A stretch of DNA of 64,000 bases from Acanthosepion esculentum (GCA_964036315.1 OZ038485.1:99725932-99789931), one strand, 5' to 3'; counted from the stretch's first letter, positions 45,176 through 55,479 are shown. Notes: a model not told the origin generated them from the sequence alone. A program made the numbers and translations.

Positions 45176-45639
45176 GCTAATATTAATTTTCAAATTTCCC
45201 GACAAAAGCCAGGTTAACGACTGACATTACATTTAAATGTGTGTGTTGTATACTCCCCCTCGTTTTGGGTGTAGTCTTGGGCGACGGTCTTGATTCACTC
45301 ATATGTTACTTTCTGTCTTCCGGACGGGTGATCGCTAGTTGGTTTGTTCAGAGGTAAAATGAGAACTTCAACAAATGGGATTTTAAAACTTATCTATTTT
45401 ATTAAACGTGTCGACGTGTACATTTTTTTAACTAGCCAGTGGGGTCGCTCTGTCACCCCCACTGGGGTGCAAGTTCCTCGAGACTCGAAACAACCACGTC
45501 TGATTTCTTCGACGTGTAAAAGTTAACTCTCTGAAAACACATCCTAGTTCTCTAAACTTCTGACCCTAGTTTTAACCTATCAAAAAGGAATTCCTTTGTT
45601 TTGTCTACCAGCTGACCCCAAGGTCAGCCTGAGAATGTC
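45176..45639. other. Unrecognised, comparatively GC-rich DNA
   Basis: Contains a short inverted word GGGGTCGCTCTG/CACCCCCAC-GGGGTG near 45435-45465. No gene recognised. Confidence 0.35.
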
Positions 45640-45835
45640 TGAGCCAAATACGCTGCTACTAAAAAATAATAGTCTGAAACTATTATTTAATATTTGAACA
45701 TCAAAGTTGAAAGCAAGAACATCGAAGAGAGTTCCACAAGCGAGAAGTGCGAGAGAAGAAACTGTTCGCAAAGAACTTCCGGTTTCATCTGTAAAATGAA
45801 TGGACTTAGCTGACGATCTAGTACCTGTCGTGAGT
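45640..45835 (-). mobile_element. Jockey-like LINE 3' end, copy D
   Basis: The minus strand encodes HFTDETGSSLRTVSSLALLA and CGTLFDVLAFN in the region equivalent to the C-terminal end of the 51-kb copy. Decayed and truncated. Confidence 0.5.
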
Positions 45836-46515
45836 AATTTTTGTTTTAGAGAACCAATTTTAATGACGTATGTATCATTGTAAATATTAATCCTATGTAG
45901 CCCTACGGAATATGTTTGAAGTACACGAACTTTAGTTATTGCACCGTTTTTCTCCATCACGATACCGCTATGTCAGTATTTCAGTAAAAATAGCCCAGGA
46001 AGAAATCTTGTAAATCAGCTGGTTTTTTTCTACCGCAACTGCCATATTCACTTGACCTTGTATCAATAGATTATCACTTTTTTCCCCCATCACTGCAAAA
46101 CGCTTTGATACAGAAAAGCTTTTTTTCTGACGAAAACCAGAATGAAGGATTTGTCTTAACTTTTTTTTTTATATATATATAAAATCTGAGAAATTTTACT
46201 CACAAAGGTATCGAACAGTTGATAAGCGGCAACAAGTCACTGCAAATGATGGTGAATATGTAACTGAATAAAATGTCATTGCAGTTGATTTCTTGAAGAA
46301 TAAAGTCGATGAACAAAACCGGAAATCATTTGCGGTTCAACCACATAGTTAAACATCTGACCGCATAGCCAGCACAGACACAATCACAGACGATTTGGAT
46401 TCGCAGATTGGCGAAGAGTAAAACCAAATGCTGCATCGATAGATATGTGTTTGATTCTCAAGCTTTATTTCTTTATATGATTTTGTTAATCTTTCTTCTA
46501 TTTTGTTATTTACAG
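45836..46515. other. AT-rich DNA; intron-like
   Basis: No recognised element. A pyrimidine-rich stretch ends at the AG before 46516. Confidence 0.4.
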
Positions 46516-46577
46516 GACAGACGAGGCAGGTCCCGTCGGAAGAGGCTTTAAATTTATAATAACAGCGATTACAAGCG
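46516..46577 (+). CDS. Putative 62-bp coding exon, CUB domain-like end
   Basis: Acceptor CTATTTTGTTATTTACAG and donor GCG-GTAAGCA flank 62 bp that is open in one frame only, TDEAGPVGRGFKFIITAI. The pattern T/S-D ... G-GF ... TA is what the last strands of a CUB domain look like (an extracellular beta-sandwich). It enters with one base and leaves with one base, compatible in phase with the segment at 53879-53917. The upstream CUB exons are not visible, and a single short exon cannot prove a gene. Confidence 0.45.
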
Positions 46578-46639
46578 GTAAGCATTTAAAAAAAAATCTT
46601 TTTTTGCCCTTTTTAAATGTTTTTGAATATTATTTATAT

Positions 46640-47660
46640 ATTTAAAAAAAAAATCGGTATCACCCCATTCAAGGGAGTAAAGCTACTAAGACCCAAGAGG
46701 TTACAGGGTGTGGAAGAATTATGAACAGAAACATCAATAAAGAGCGGGAAGAGAAAAGAGCAATCAGGAAGACAGCAGATAGCGATTGACATTGGATTTA
46801 AATTTTTGCAGATTAAAGTTGGCTGGAAAAACATGAAACCAGACGGATTTCCACAGGCTAGAAGTGCGAGAAAAGAAACTTTTAGCATAGAATTTGCGGT
46901 TAGATCGAGCTAGCTCGACTGTAAATTGATGAGTTCTTGGCGCCAGTCTAGTACTGCGCTTAAATTCAAAAGGTCTAAGTACCATAGTGAAGAGCGATAT
47001 TTATTCCGTGAAAATAAACAGAAATGTGGCACAAGGCCGAAGTGGGGGATTGGGGAAAGGACGGTCTTCTTCTGTCTTAACTATAACTTAGTTAGCCGCA
47101 AACACTGCACCAATCGTACGAACAATATTCCTTACACCAAAACAACACATTCGTACGTCATGCTTACTACAACCACCATAATACCTCACTGTCTCTATGA
47201 AAATACTAACTAGTCCCCATATTTACATAGCGAAGAGCTCATCAGAACAATTACCATAAAAGTATTTATAGCAAAAGGTAAAGTGTGGCAATCTTACGGC
47301 GGTGGGAAAGTGACTGAAGCCGAGCTGCCAGATCAGGACCAAAAATATTGGTGATATTCTTTTCCATTTTATCAAGGAGCTAAAATTAAATAGCAGGGGC
47401 ACCGGAACATATTTGGCAGTAATATTCTAAATATGGACGAATGGTAGACTTATAAATATGTAAGAGATAGATTCTGGAGAGAAAAAAATATCTCACACAA
47501 CACAGTGAATCAACATTTTTAGCAGCTGACCTAGCAGTGATCTCAGTATAGTTTTTCCACTTCATGTCAACCGAGAACTTTAGCCCGAGAAGGCGCAACG
47601 AGTCACTTTCTTTGAGGTTAGCATCAGCCATGCCGATGGAAGGCAGAGCGTTCAAATCAG
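46640..47660 (-). mobile_element. Jockey-like LINE 3' end, copy E, interrupted
   Basis: The minus strand encodes SDSLRLLGLKFSVDMKW and IYKSTIRPYLEYYCQI (about 47390-47655), DLAARLQSLSHRR (about 47320), then, beyond a 230-bp insertion, FTVELARSNRKFYAKSFF and FPANFNLQKFKSNVNRYLL (46760-46985). One internal frame break is seen. The insertion is described separately. Confidence 0.75.
46996..47225. mobile_element. Repeat Z, copy 2, nested in the LINE
   Basis: Left flank CATAGTGAAGAGC (46983-46995 region) and right flank CATAGCGAAGAGC (47226-47238) are a 13-bp duplication with one mismatch. Comparison with the LINE copy at 61551-61600 shows the uninterrupted site. Contains TGTGGCACAAGGCCGAAG. Confidence 0.75.
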
Positions 47661-47669
47661 CGCGTTCTG

Positions 47670-47674
<5 letters not shown>

Positions 47675-47717
<43 letters not shown>
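47675..47717. repeat. (TA)n microsatellite
   Basis: TA repeats ending at the TA that precedes the Tc1 terminus. Confidence 0.95.
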
Positions 47718-47718
<1 letters not shown>

Positions 47719-47721
<3 letters not shown>

Positions 47722-48340
47722 TTGCAGCCAAAATGTTCAGAACGGCATTGTTTTCGTCAGAAAAGTAGGTATAATTTTTTATCAAAGTTGTTTTATATTC
47801 TATAATTTTCACAGGCACTAAATACGATATTATTTGTTATTGTCTGAGATTTGGGTGTAATTTGACAGGATAATACAAAAGTTATGGAAGATTTAGTGAT
47901 TTACTGCAAAACTCATGGCGGCCAAAATGATCAGAACGGTTGAAAAAATAACAAAATAATCAAAAATGACAGAGAATAATGGAATTATTTAATATTTAGT
48001 GTGAAGCCCTTTAGCTTCAATCACACTTTGACATCTTCGACTGCATGAGGAAATTAAATTTTCAATTTCTTGCTGGGTGACCTTATTCCAATCTTCCCGA
48101 AGGGCATTCCATAATTGCTCGGTTGTTTTAGGATTCCTGGCTTTCGAACGTTCTCCTAGAATATTCCACACATTTTCAATAGGATTGAGATCTGGGCTTT
48201 GAGCAGGCCAATCCATAACAATAACCTTTTCAGCCTTGAGGAAGTTCATGACCACCTTAGCCTTGTGAAATGGGGCATTGTCCTGCATGAATATGGGTGG
48301 TCGCTTAGTTGAATTTCTCAACACAGGCAAGACAACTGTA
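47719..48340 (-). mobile_element. Tc1-like element, 5' half missing
   Basis: The terminal repeat CAGTTGCAGCCAAAATGTTC (47719) follows TA. A second copy, GCGGCCAAAATGATCAGAAC, lies about 195 bp inward, which is the IR/DR layout. The transposase C-terminal half is encoded inward (separate entry). The other end is lost into a (TA)n tract at 48340. Confidence 0.8.
47989..48335 (-). pseudogene. Tc1 transposase C-terminal half (DDE domain)
   Basis: The open frame contains FMQDNAPFHKAK (second catalytic aspartate) and WPAQSPDLNPIENVWNILG (final catalytic glutamate), and ends naturally with EAKGLHTKY and a stop at 47989. It lacks the N-terminal paired-like DNA-binding region and the first aspartate. 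The coding part present is intact, so the loss is recent or the copy young. Confidence 0.85.
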
Positions 48341-48429
48341 TATTTATATATATATATATATTTATATATATATACAAGTCTAGGATTGGTGTATACGGAA
48401 TAAATTCCAATAACCAACAATTACTAATC

Positions 48430-48625
48430 TTAAAAGAGTGCTCAATACAGAGTAGAGCATATATAATTGTTTATTTAAAAATTATAATATAAATATGTTA
48501 TAAAATCACTACAAAAACAGCCATTTTGTTTCAATACCTCCGGTGTCTTATCAAGTGTAGTGATTTTATAACATATTTATGTTATAATTTTTAAATAGAC
48601 AATTATATATATATATATATAATAA
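48430..48625. mobile_element. Long fold-back with degenerate hammerhead-like centre
   Basis: Arms at about 48458-48514 and 48556-48602 share CACTACA/TGTAGTG, TTATAACATATTTAT and TATAATTTTTAAATAGACAA-type sequence. The centre on the minus strand reads ACTTGATAAG ... GAAACAAAATGGCTGT, a decayed version of the hammerhead-like layout. Confidence 0.55.
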
Positions 48626-49867
48626 AAATAAAATAAACAAATGTTAGTAGGACCCACCCACCCCTCAAAATAATAAGAGTGGCCGCTGCATTCTATCTAT
48701 AGATAGAATCAAGAAGCACCCTCGCTAATGGAATGGGGGAGGGAAAAATAAATGACGAAATGGGAAAATCAAAGGCTGACTCAGCCGAGATGAAAAAGGG
48801 GGACAAAAACAAACTGGGGAGATTGGGAATCTCGACATAAATCATAACAGAAGAAAAAGCCGGGAACAAGACTTATTCACATTAACTAGGAACACAAAAT
48901 AGTGTCTAACTTAACCGGGGGGGGGAGTAGGGTCAACAGGAAGCCGTCTCGTTGCGTTAAGGGGACTTTAAAAAAAGGAAACCAAGGCTAGCCCCGTCCA
49001 CACAAACCAGGCTCGCCTCAGTTACCCAACTTTCGTTGAAATCTGTAGAAATCAAACGCTTTCGATACAGATCTGATTTTCACCTTAAGCTGATGCTTAA
49101 AGAAAACCATCAGATCCTGATACGAATAACGTTCATTTCGCAAGATTCCCTCCTTTCGCGGTCATCCACACGACAATTCTTGCAACGGCTAGCAACGCAA
49201 AAAAACATCATTCGTTTTACCCCGGAGAACGGGGGCGATACATTGTCACACGCGTATGCGATATAAACCAGACCATCAATTGATATGAACTGTAATGCGC
49301 TTATATCCCTTTGTCTTTTTATGGCTCTTTCGTCTGAACGTTTGTGTGCTTTTCTCCCAACGATAAGCTACTGTTCAGTGGTCAGTGTCGACAACAGTTC
49401 TTTTGTCGTGTGTCTTGCTTGTTTTGCAAGGTCTAAATTGTGCCTATTCGTCTGTGAAAAAATGAGTTAATCTTTTCTGCGCGCTTTTCTTTTCCCAGCC
49501 TCATTTAAAGTCACTTTAGCTGCCATCATTATACATATATCCTCCGTTCCAAACTACCACTAACAAACAAGAATTTTTTTTTCCATTGCTGCCAATAGAT
49601 ATAGCAGCTGTGATAAGGGGGCGTTTCTCTAGATCTTCAAAATGACTAAGATAAAGAGATTAAATAAAAGTCTCATATAACCTATATACGGCCTTTGGTC
49701 TGTTTGTTTTGTCAATAACAAAACAGCGTCTTTCGGTCTGTGAGGAAACAAGACATTTCTTCTCTCGCAGTCTACATTTTCTTTATTTTCCAAAGGGACG
49801 TTCGCCCTGTCGGCTGTAACTTCAGAATACCCTGACTGCACCTCTGTAGAGGGGTAAGACCGCGCCC
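48626..49867. other. Unclassified, comparatively GC-rich DNA
   Basis: Includes a palindromic ATTCTATCTATAGATAGAAT (48692-48711) and G-rich patches (48918-48930). Short frames such as 49036-49266 have no recognised similarity. May hold an uncharacterised retroelement. Confidence 0.3.
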
Positions 49868-50262
49868 CCAAATGAGGCCTCCTGAGTAAGAAGATAAACG
49901 ACATCCGACAGCTAGGCCTCTGATCAGGAGGTTTTGAGGAGCGTGGAACCACCCTTTAAATGCTGGTGTTCCCAGGTCCACCCTGACACAGGGTGGTAGC
50001 ACCTGCTAGGGTCCCAGCTTTGGGCAAATAGTTACTGGAGTCAAAATACTATGAAATTGTAAAAATAGATTTTAATACTATCAATACTTTTTTGTAAGAA
50101 ATTATTACCAGCAATTCATTTTTTTTTTAAATATTACCAGCAATACATTTTTACGAAAAATACAGTTTTGAAAAAATATCACCGGCAATAAAAAATCTTG
50201 TCGGCATTAAATCAACCATTGAGGTTGATATACCGTAAAACAAAACAAACCAAACGAATCAA
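49868..50262 (+). mobile_element. Dispersed repeat family X, full copy
   Basis: TGAGTAAGAAGATAAACGAC, GCTAGGCCTCTGATCAGGAG, GAGCGTGGAACCACC, repeated ATTACCAGCAATTCA units, CTTGTCGGCATTAAATC, TTGAGGTTGATATACCGTAA and an (ACCAAA)n tail. Confidence 0.7.
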
Positions 50263-50539
50263 ACCTAATGGACGTTCTTCTTTCTTATCACACTAAAATC
50301 AACGACCTGGACTGGGGAAGGTATTCTCCATTTGTCAGGATTGACAATGGATATAACAAACATGACAAAACGACATTCCATGGGTACTTTAAAACTTTTA
50401 AGTTAAAAAAGGATAAAAGAAAGTAAAAGGAAAAAAACAAACATGTATTATGGACTCAGATAGTGATTGTAAGAAGGAAAACATTTACGAGCAGTAAAAC
50501 GGGGCCTGAAAGTCTTCTTTTTTTGTTACTTCAGTTTTG
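50263..50539. other. Unrecognised DNA
   Basis: No recognised element. Confidence 0.35.
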
Positions 50540-50850
50540 CAGCAATTATTACAAGTGATAGAGTAAATTCCTACTTCAAGGAATACATGGGAGAAACTTC
50601 GAGGAATTTAAATAAAAAATATTATCTAAATACAAAAGGCATCTTTCACAAGACAACAGACTAAATGCATTAATTCTTCACTGTAATGAGTCTGACCATA
50701 ATTAAGATTTAAAAAAAAATGCTACTTTGATTAAAAGTGAACGCAATATCCTAAGATGAAAGTATATAGAAAGAGCTTTAATTGCTAGATCTACCACAGT
50801 AGATTTTCGTCCAGGTTCTTACAACTTTTCACCATTCTTGGCATATATGT
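50540..50850 (+). pseudogene. GIY-YIG endonuclease fragment of a Penelope-like element
   Basis: Across frameshifts the + strand reads EYMGETSRNLNKK, then LNALILHCNESDHN, ATLIKSERNILR, IERALIARSTTVDFRPG. These match the GIY-YIG domain order (YIGETGRNL ... NALV-HC-E ... IVKSERN ... E-ALI ... N-RPG). The GIY half is weak. It is unrelated in detail to the copy at 36003, so a second lineage is represented. Confidence 0.6.
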
Positions 50851-50992
50851 TATCACTATGTGGGATACTTAATAATTGATAAAAACATAAGCAGTAAAAA
50901 AAGAAAAAGAAAAGAAATTAAATGGACTTCTCTAGACTATTTGCCCAAAACTCATAAAAACAAATTAAAAGGTTAATATTTCAGTGCATGCG

Positions 50993-51910
50993 TAGGTCAA
51001 GAAATGGATGGTTAACTTTAACGCCTCTAAAACAAAACCGGTCTCTATTAACCACCACAGGGATCCATCCCTGCATCCCATTAGAATGTCTGAAGACCAA
51101 CTTCTCGAGAGCTCCTCTCTGCGGCTGCTCGGTCTCACGCTGTCCGCTGATCTGAGATGGAACAAATAGATCGAGTCAATTGCATCATCCACCGCAAGGA
51201 AAGTTGGCTCCCTGTGCCGAGCCAGGAAATTTTTCTCGCCGGAATCGATCCTCCAAATCTATAAATCAACCATTCGCCCTTGCATGGAGTATTGCTGCCA
51301 TATATGGTCTGGACCCCCTCCTGTTTGCCTCGGGGTTCTTGATAAGATCCAGAGACGGATATGCAATGTGATTGGCCCTGATCTGTCATCTCGTCTGCAG
51401 TCGCTCTCTCACAGACGCGATGTTGCCTCGCTTTGCCTTTTTTACAAGTACTTTCACGGTAATTGCTCCGAGGAGCTGCTTTCGCTGGTTCCTAGGCCTC
51501 ATGAATTTAAACGTCCTACGAGGCTGGCATCCCGTTTCCACCCCTTCACCGTTGAAACTGTTAGATGTAGACGTCTCTTCTACTCCAATAGCTTCATGTC
51601 TCGCACATCTCGCCTGTGGAACTCCCTTCCTTATTCCTGTTTCCCTGACAAATACAATCTCCAACTATTTAAGTGTAACGTCAATCGACATCTCCAGTTG
51701 CCTTGATCTATCCACTTTCCTTCTCCACATCCTTTCACCTTTCATTCCTATCTGCTCTCGCTCCAAATCTTCTGTAACCCCCTTGCCTTGATCGATCCAC
51801 TATCTTTCTCCACATCCACTCCTTTACAACTCCTATCTGCTCTTCCTCAAAACCTTCTGTAACCCCTTGCGTGCTAGTGGCCTCCAGCCTTGCTTGGGGT
51901 GATATGCTTA
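50993..51910 (+). mobile_element. Jockey-like LINE 3' end, best copy
   Basis: One frame from 50996 to a stop at 51704-51706 has only a single in-frame stop (51165). It reads WMVNFNASKTKPVSI, SLRLLGLTLSADLRW, IYKSTIRPCMEYC, DKIQRRICNVIGPDLSSRL, SHRRDVASLCLFYKYFHG, and ends FPDKYNLQLFKCNVNRH. This is the RT thumb and C-terminal region. The catalytic YxDD box lies upstream and is absent. The 3' UTR ends GGTGATATGCTTA and an A-run near 51925. Confidence 0.8.
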
Positions 51911-52054
51911 AAAAAAACAAAAAAAAAAACTTTAGACATTAAGACGGAAAACGAAAAGTTTTTTTTCCCCTTTGTCGTTTATTTTCCTAAAACTGTTCTG
52001 CAAGAAAACGACTGGCATTTCTAAAACCAGTGGAAGACGCCATTTTTTTTTCAG

Positions 52055-52102
52055 CTTACCACGTGACTCGATACGTCACAGAATGCAACAAGTTGCTATC
52101 AA
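52055..52102 (+). CDS. Very tentative exon-like segment
   Basis: Acceptor CATTTTTTTTTCAG and donor GTAGGT flank 48 bp open in the two-in, one-out frame, YHVTRYVTECNKLLS. The phase fits between 46516-46577 and 53879-53917, but the support is weak. Confidence 0.15.
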
Positions 52103-52199
52103 GTAGGTTAGAGATATGGCTTCTTTATCGAAGGAGCGGAGAAATCCTCATTTAACTTGTATCAAAATTAAAAATGCGCACTCTACAGGCACCCAGGTA

Positions 52200-52955
52200 G
52201 ACATATGGGAAATACGGTTCCTTCGAAGGACAACATTTAGGAAGTAAAACTAGCAGAACTCTATATATAATGTTTAGAGTTTCCCTGTCTATGAGTTTCC
52301 CTACTATTGTGGCTTTGCGTCATACTAGCTTAAGCTTAATACATACGGAAAGCTGTGTATTGTAATGAAGCGACAGTTGATAGACTGATCTTATGAGATA
52401 TGGTTATTTTGTTCGATCCTTATTGAACGCCCCATTACTGTGATCTTGTGCCACACTAGAGTATGTTTACTTAATATTCATATAGATATTAAAGACAATT
52501 AGCTTAGCTCAACACAAATAAGAAATTGTTACGACAGTTTTCGTGGTGGAGAAGCATTACTCTATCTTGAAAATATGGGTATGGTTAAAAGAATGAAATA
52601 AAATACTGGTACATATAATGTATAATGCATATGAAAAATAGGGTCCCTTCGTAGGCAACATTTAGGAAGTAAGACTCGCAGATCTCTTTCTGTTATGAGG
52701 TACTGACTCTCTGAGTTAGCCTACTACTGGCTTTGTGTCAGACTAGCCGAAGCTTAATAGATACGAAAAGCTGAGAATTGCCATGAAACGACAGATTTAA
52801 TGAGGCATGGTTAATTTGTTCGCTGCTTATTGGACGCCCCATTATTGTGGCCTTGTGCTATATTAGACTATATTTAATTAATATTCATTAAATGCAATTA
52901 GCATAAACTAAGACAAATAACAAATTGTTTCGACAGTTTTCCTAGTCGAGAAAGT
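52200..52955 (+). repeat. Tandem pair of ~330-bp units
   Basis: 52200-52555 and 52630-52955 share CAACATTTAGGAAGTAA, AAGCTTAATA-ATACG-AAAGC, GGACGCCCCATTA-TGTG and ACAAAT-A-AAATTGTT-CGAC. Divergence is moderate. Each contains a CTTGTGCCACA-like word on the + strand. Confidence 0.65.
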
Positions 52956-53372
52956 TTGTTTGGTTTGTTTTGTTTTACGGCATACCAATCTCAAGGAGTT
53001 ATTTAATGCTGACAAGATTTTTTATTGCTGGTAATAATTTTTTTCAAAAATGAATTGCTGGTAATATTTTCTTTTTTCAAAAATCTATTGCTGGTAATTT
53101 TTTTTTTCCAAAATAGTGTTGTTGGTGTTAAAACCTATTTTTATACTTTCATAGTGTTTTGACTCCTTTGTGGTGGAGGGTAAGTATTTGCCCATAACTG
53201 GGACCCTAACAGGTGCTACCACCCCGGGTCAGGGTGGACCTGGGAACACCAGCAATTAAGAGGTTATCCAGGCTCCTCAAAACCTTCTGATCAAAGGCCT
53301 TTTCTGTCGGGTATAGTTTATCGTCTTACCCAGGACGCGGATGTAGTTTGTAGTCATACCCAGAGCGGCGGA
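52950..53372 (-). mobile_element. Dispersed repeat family X, full copy
   Basis: Complement of the (CCAAA)n tail, CCTTGAGATTGGTATGCCGT, several TTACCAGCAAT units, GGTGTTCCCAGGTCCACC and CTGGGTAAGACGATAAACTA. Confidence 0.7.
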
Positions 53373-53534
53373 GAAGAACTACTCTGTCTGTGGATTCTGG
53401 ACGATTGTTTTCGCCTCAATTACATGTTCTTAGTTCTTTCTTTTTTTATTCCTTATTTTTCCTTGGGTGTTGGTTTGTTCATTTACAAGCCAAAACACCT
53501 AAGGTTTTTCCAGACTAGTATAATTACTTATATT

Positions 53535-53545
53535 TATAAGATTAT

Positions 53546-53610
<65 letters not shown>
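53535..53610. repeat. (TA)n microsatellite
   Basis: Uninterrupted TA repeats ending at the Tc1 terminus. Confidence 0.95.
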
Positions 53611-53613
<3 letters not shown>

Positions 53614-53765
53614 TGCTGTTCGATAAAAGTGACACCTGCTTTTTTTTACTAAATATTCTCTTCTCCGATGAAACGAAAGTTGAGCTAAATTTTAAAGATA
53701 AGCGATCTAAAATCCGAAGAAGAAGCTTTGAAAGCTATTTGAAGAGAACGAAATACATGCTCGTA
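53611..53765 (+). mobile_element. Deleted Tc1-like element
   Basis: The terminus CAGTGCTGTTCGATAAAAGT follows TA. About 30 bp on, the + strand encodes NILFSDETKVELNFKDKR and RRRSF, the region around the first catalytic aspartate of a Tc1 transposase. The close spacing indicates a deletion between terminus and coding region. Confidence 0.7.
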
Positions 53766-53804
53766 TATAATATTTGATTAGCAATCAAGAGTTATGTTTA
53801 ATTG

Positions 53805-53850
53805 TGTTAAATGTTTCGATAACCATTTACATCATCGTCGGAAATGTATT
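53805..53850 (-). ncRNA. Degenerate hammerhead-like motif
   Basis: Minus strand: CGATGA, T, GTAA/TTAT helix, C, GAAACAT. The core is imperfect. Confidence 0.2.
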
Positions 53851-53878
53851 TTCATGTTTTGTTATTTTTTTTCTACAG

Positions 53879-53917
53879 CGAAACCAGAGAAGAAAAACGG
53901 GACTTCGACAACAAAGG
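53879..53917 (+). CDS. Possible 39-bp coding exon
   Basis: A strong acceptor (TTTTTTTTCTACAG) and a donor AAAGG-GTACGT flank 39 bp, read as KPEKKNGTSTTK in the frame that enters with two bases and leaves with one. That joins in phase to 46516-46577. The content fits a hydrophilic linker after a CUB domain, but the other two frames are also open, so this is suggestive only. Confidence 0.35.
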
Positions 53918-54184
53918 GTACGTAGAAAATTCTAAAAAAATGTTCATTTTCTTTTAGAATTGACAATGATTTTTTTTTTAACTTTATAATTCGTCTCACA
54001 TTATATATGGTCCGAAATCCCAAGATAACCATTTTTACTTTCAATTAATTCTTGCGACTTTATAAATATATCGTATTTTGCGTCAGATAAACATCACCGT
54101 AACATGGACGCAATTTAGCAAAGTAAAAAAAGTGAAGACAAATTGTACAAACTATGTAGGGCTAGAGCTTGTTTCAGGGAATAT

Positions 54185-54500
54185 TAGCAAATCCCTAAAT
54201 TGCTCCACCTTATTTGTAGGAAGCTGTGTCAGATTTTGAGAAAAAACGAAGGAATATATCGTTTTTTCTTGAACATAAGACGAGTAATTTTGAACGAAAA
54301 CTAAAAGCAAAAAATGGGGTCGTGTTATACACAAGTATAATCCTTAAATTTCTCCACCCCCTATTTGTAGGAAGTTGTGTTAACTTGAGTCAGATTTTGA
54401 GAAAAATAAAGAATATAACCTATTTTCTTGCACATAAGACGAGTAATTTTGAACGATAACTAAAAGCAAAAAGTGGCATCGTGTTATACACAACTACAAG
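54185..54500 (+). repeat. Tandem pair of ~155-bp units
   Basis: Both units share TTTGTA-GGAAG-TGTGT, TCAGATTTTGAGAAAA, ACATAAGACGAGTAATTTTG and GTGTTATACACAA. The 77-codon frame through them reflects the repeat. Confidence 0.75.
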
Positions 54501-54589
54501 TTTTCATAAGATTTGCTCAGCTTAAAAACCTCTTATTTGAAGCAGAACATTGTAAAAAGACTCGTTTAGAATAATCTCTCTATACAATA

Positions 54590-54590
54590 C

Positions 54591-54648
<58 letters not shown>

Positions 54649-54655
54649 CGCACGC

Positions 54656-54690
<35 letters not shown>
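54590..54690. repeat. (TA)n-(TG)n microsatellite
   Basis: (TA)n, then (TG)n interrupted by GCGCACGCGCG. Confidence 0.95.
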
Positions 54691-54692
<2 letters not shown>

Positions 54693-55060
54693 AAATGAGG
54701 GGCAGTGTGCGAAATAACGATGACCCACCCAGCGCCGTGCGAACTTCGTCCGGTTGACGCGTACTGATATCCCTATCGAAGCAGGTTCGTATATATAATA
54801 CGCCATATATATATATATATGTATATTCCGCCAACTGAGGGAGAGTGTGCAAAATAACGATGACCCACCCGGTGCCGTGCTAACATGGTCCGGTTGACGC
54901 GTAATGATATACCTATCGAAGCATGTTTGTATATAATACACCATATATATTTATATATATATATTCAAGAATGCGTTGTTCATTTTTAGAAATTAATTTT
55001 AAACATTAGAAATTATCTTTAAAAAAGAGCGTGTGGGCAATCTATCTATCTATCTATCTA

Positions 55061-55126
<66 letters not shown>

Positions 55127-55300
55127 TAGATAGATAGATATAGATATATATGTATGTATGTATGTATATTACGCCAATTGAGGGACAGTGTGCAAAATAA
55201 CGATGACCCACCCGGTGCCGTGCTAACATGGTCCGGTTGACGCATATTGATATCGCTCTCGAAGCGGGTTCTTATATAGAATACGCCACACATACCTCCA
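54693..55300 (+). repeat. GC-rich ~110-bp block in three copies
   Basis: Blocks at about 54698-54805, 54837-54945 and 55172-55290 share AACGATGACCCACCC, GTGCCGTGC-AAC, GTCCGGTTGACGC and TATCGAAGC-GGTTC-TATA. They are separated by (TA)n/(GATA)n and stand out from the AT-rich surroundings. Class unknown. Confidence 0.75.
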
Positions 55301-55479
55301 TAATGCTTTGTTCATTTTTAGAAATTCATTTAAAAATTATCATTAAAAATGTATATATATATATTGATTTGATTTTTACGGTTTATCAAACTTTTGCAGG
55401 TTGTTTAAAGAGAATGTATTTTTAGATTGTAAGAATTTGGGGTCGGAATGATAATGATTTACTGATACAAGTCTTACTA

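Noticed and set aside
46349..46585. Minus-strand frame with a Cys-x2-Cys ... Cys-x2-Cys pattern
   Set aside because: It overlaps the + strand splice-flanked segment at 46516-46577, which explains the openness better; no zinc-binding family was recognised.
54226..54459. 77-codon frame with repeated HKTSNFER
   Set aside because: The repetition is due to a tandem pair of ~155-bp units; no other coding evidence.
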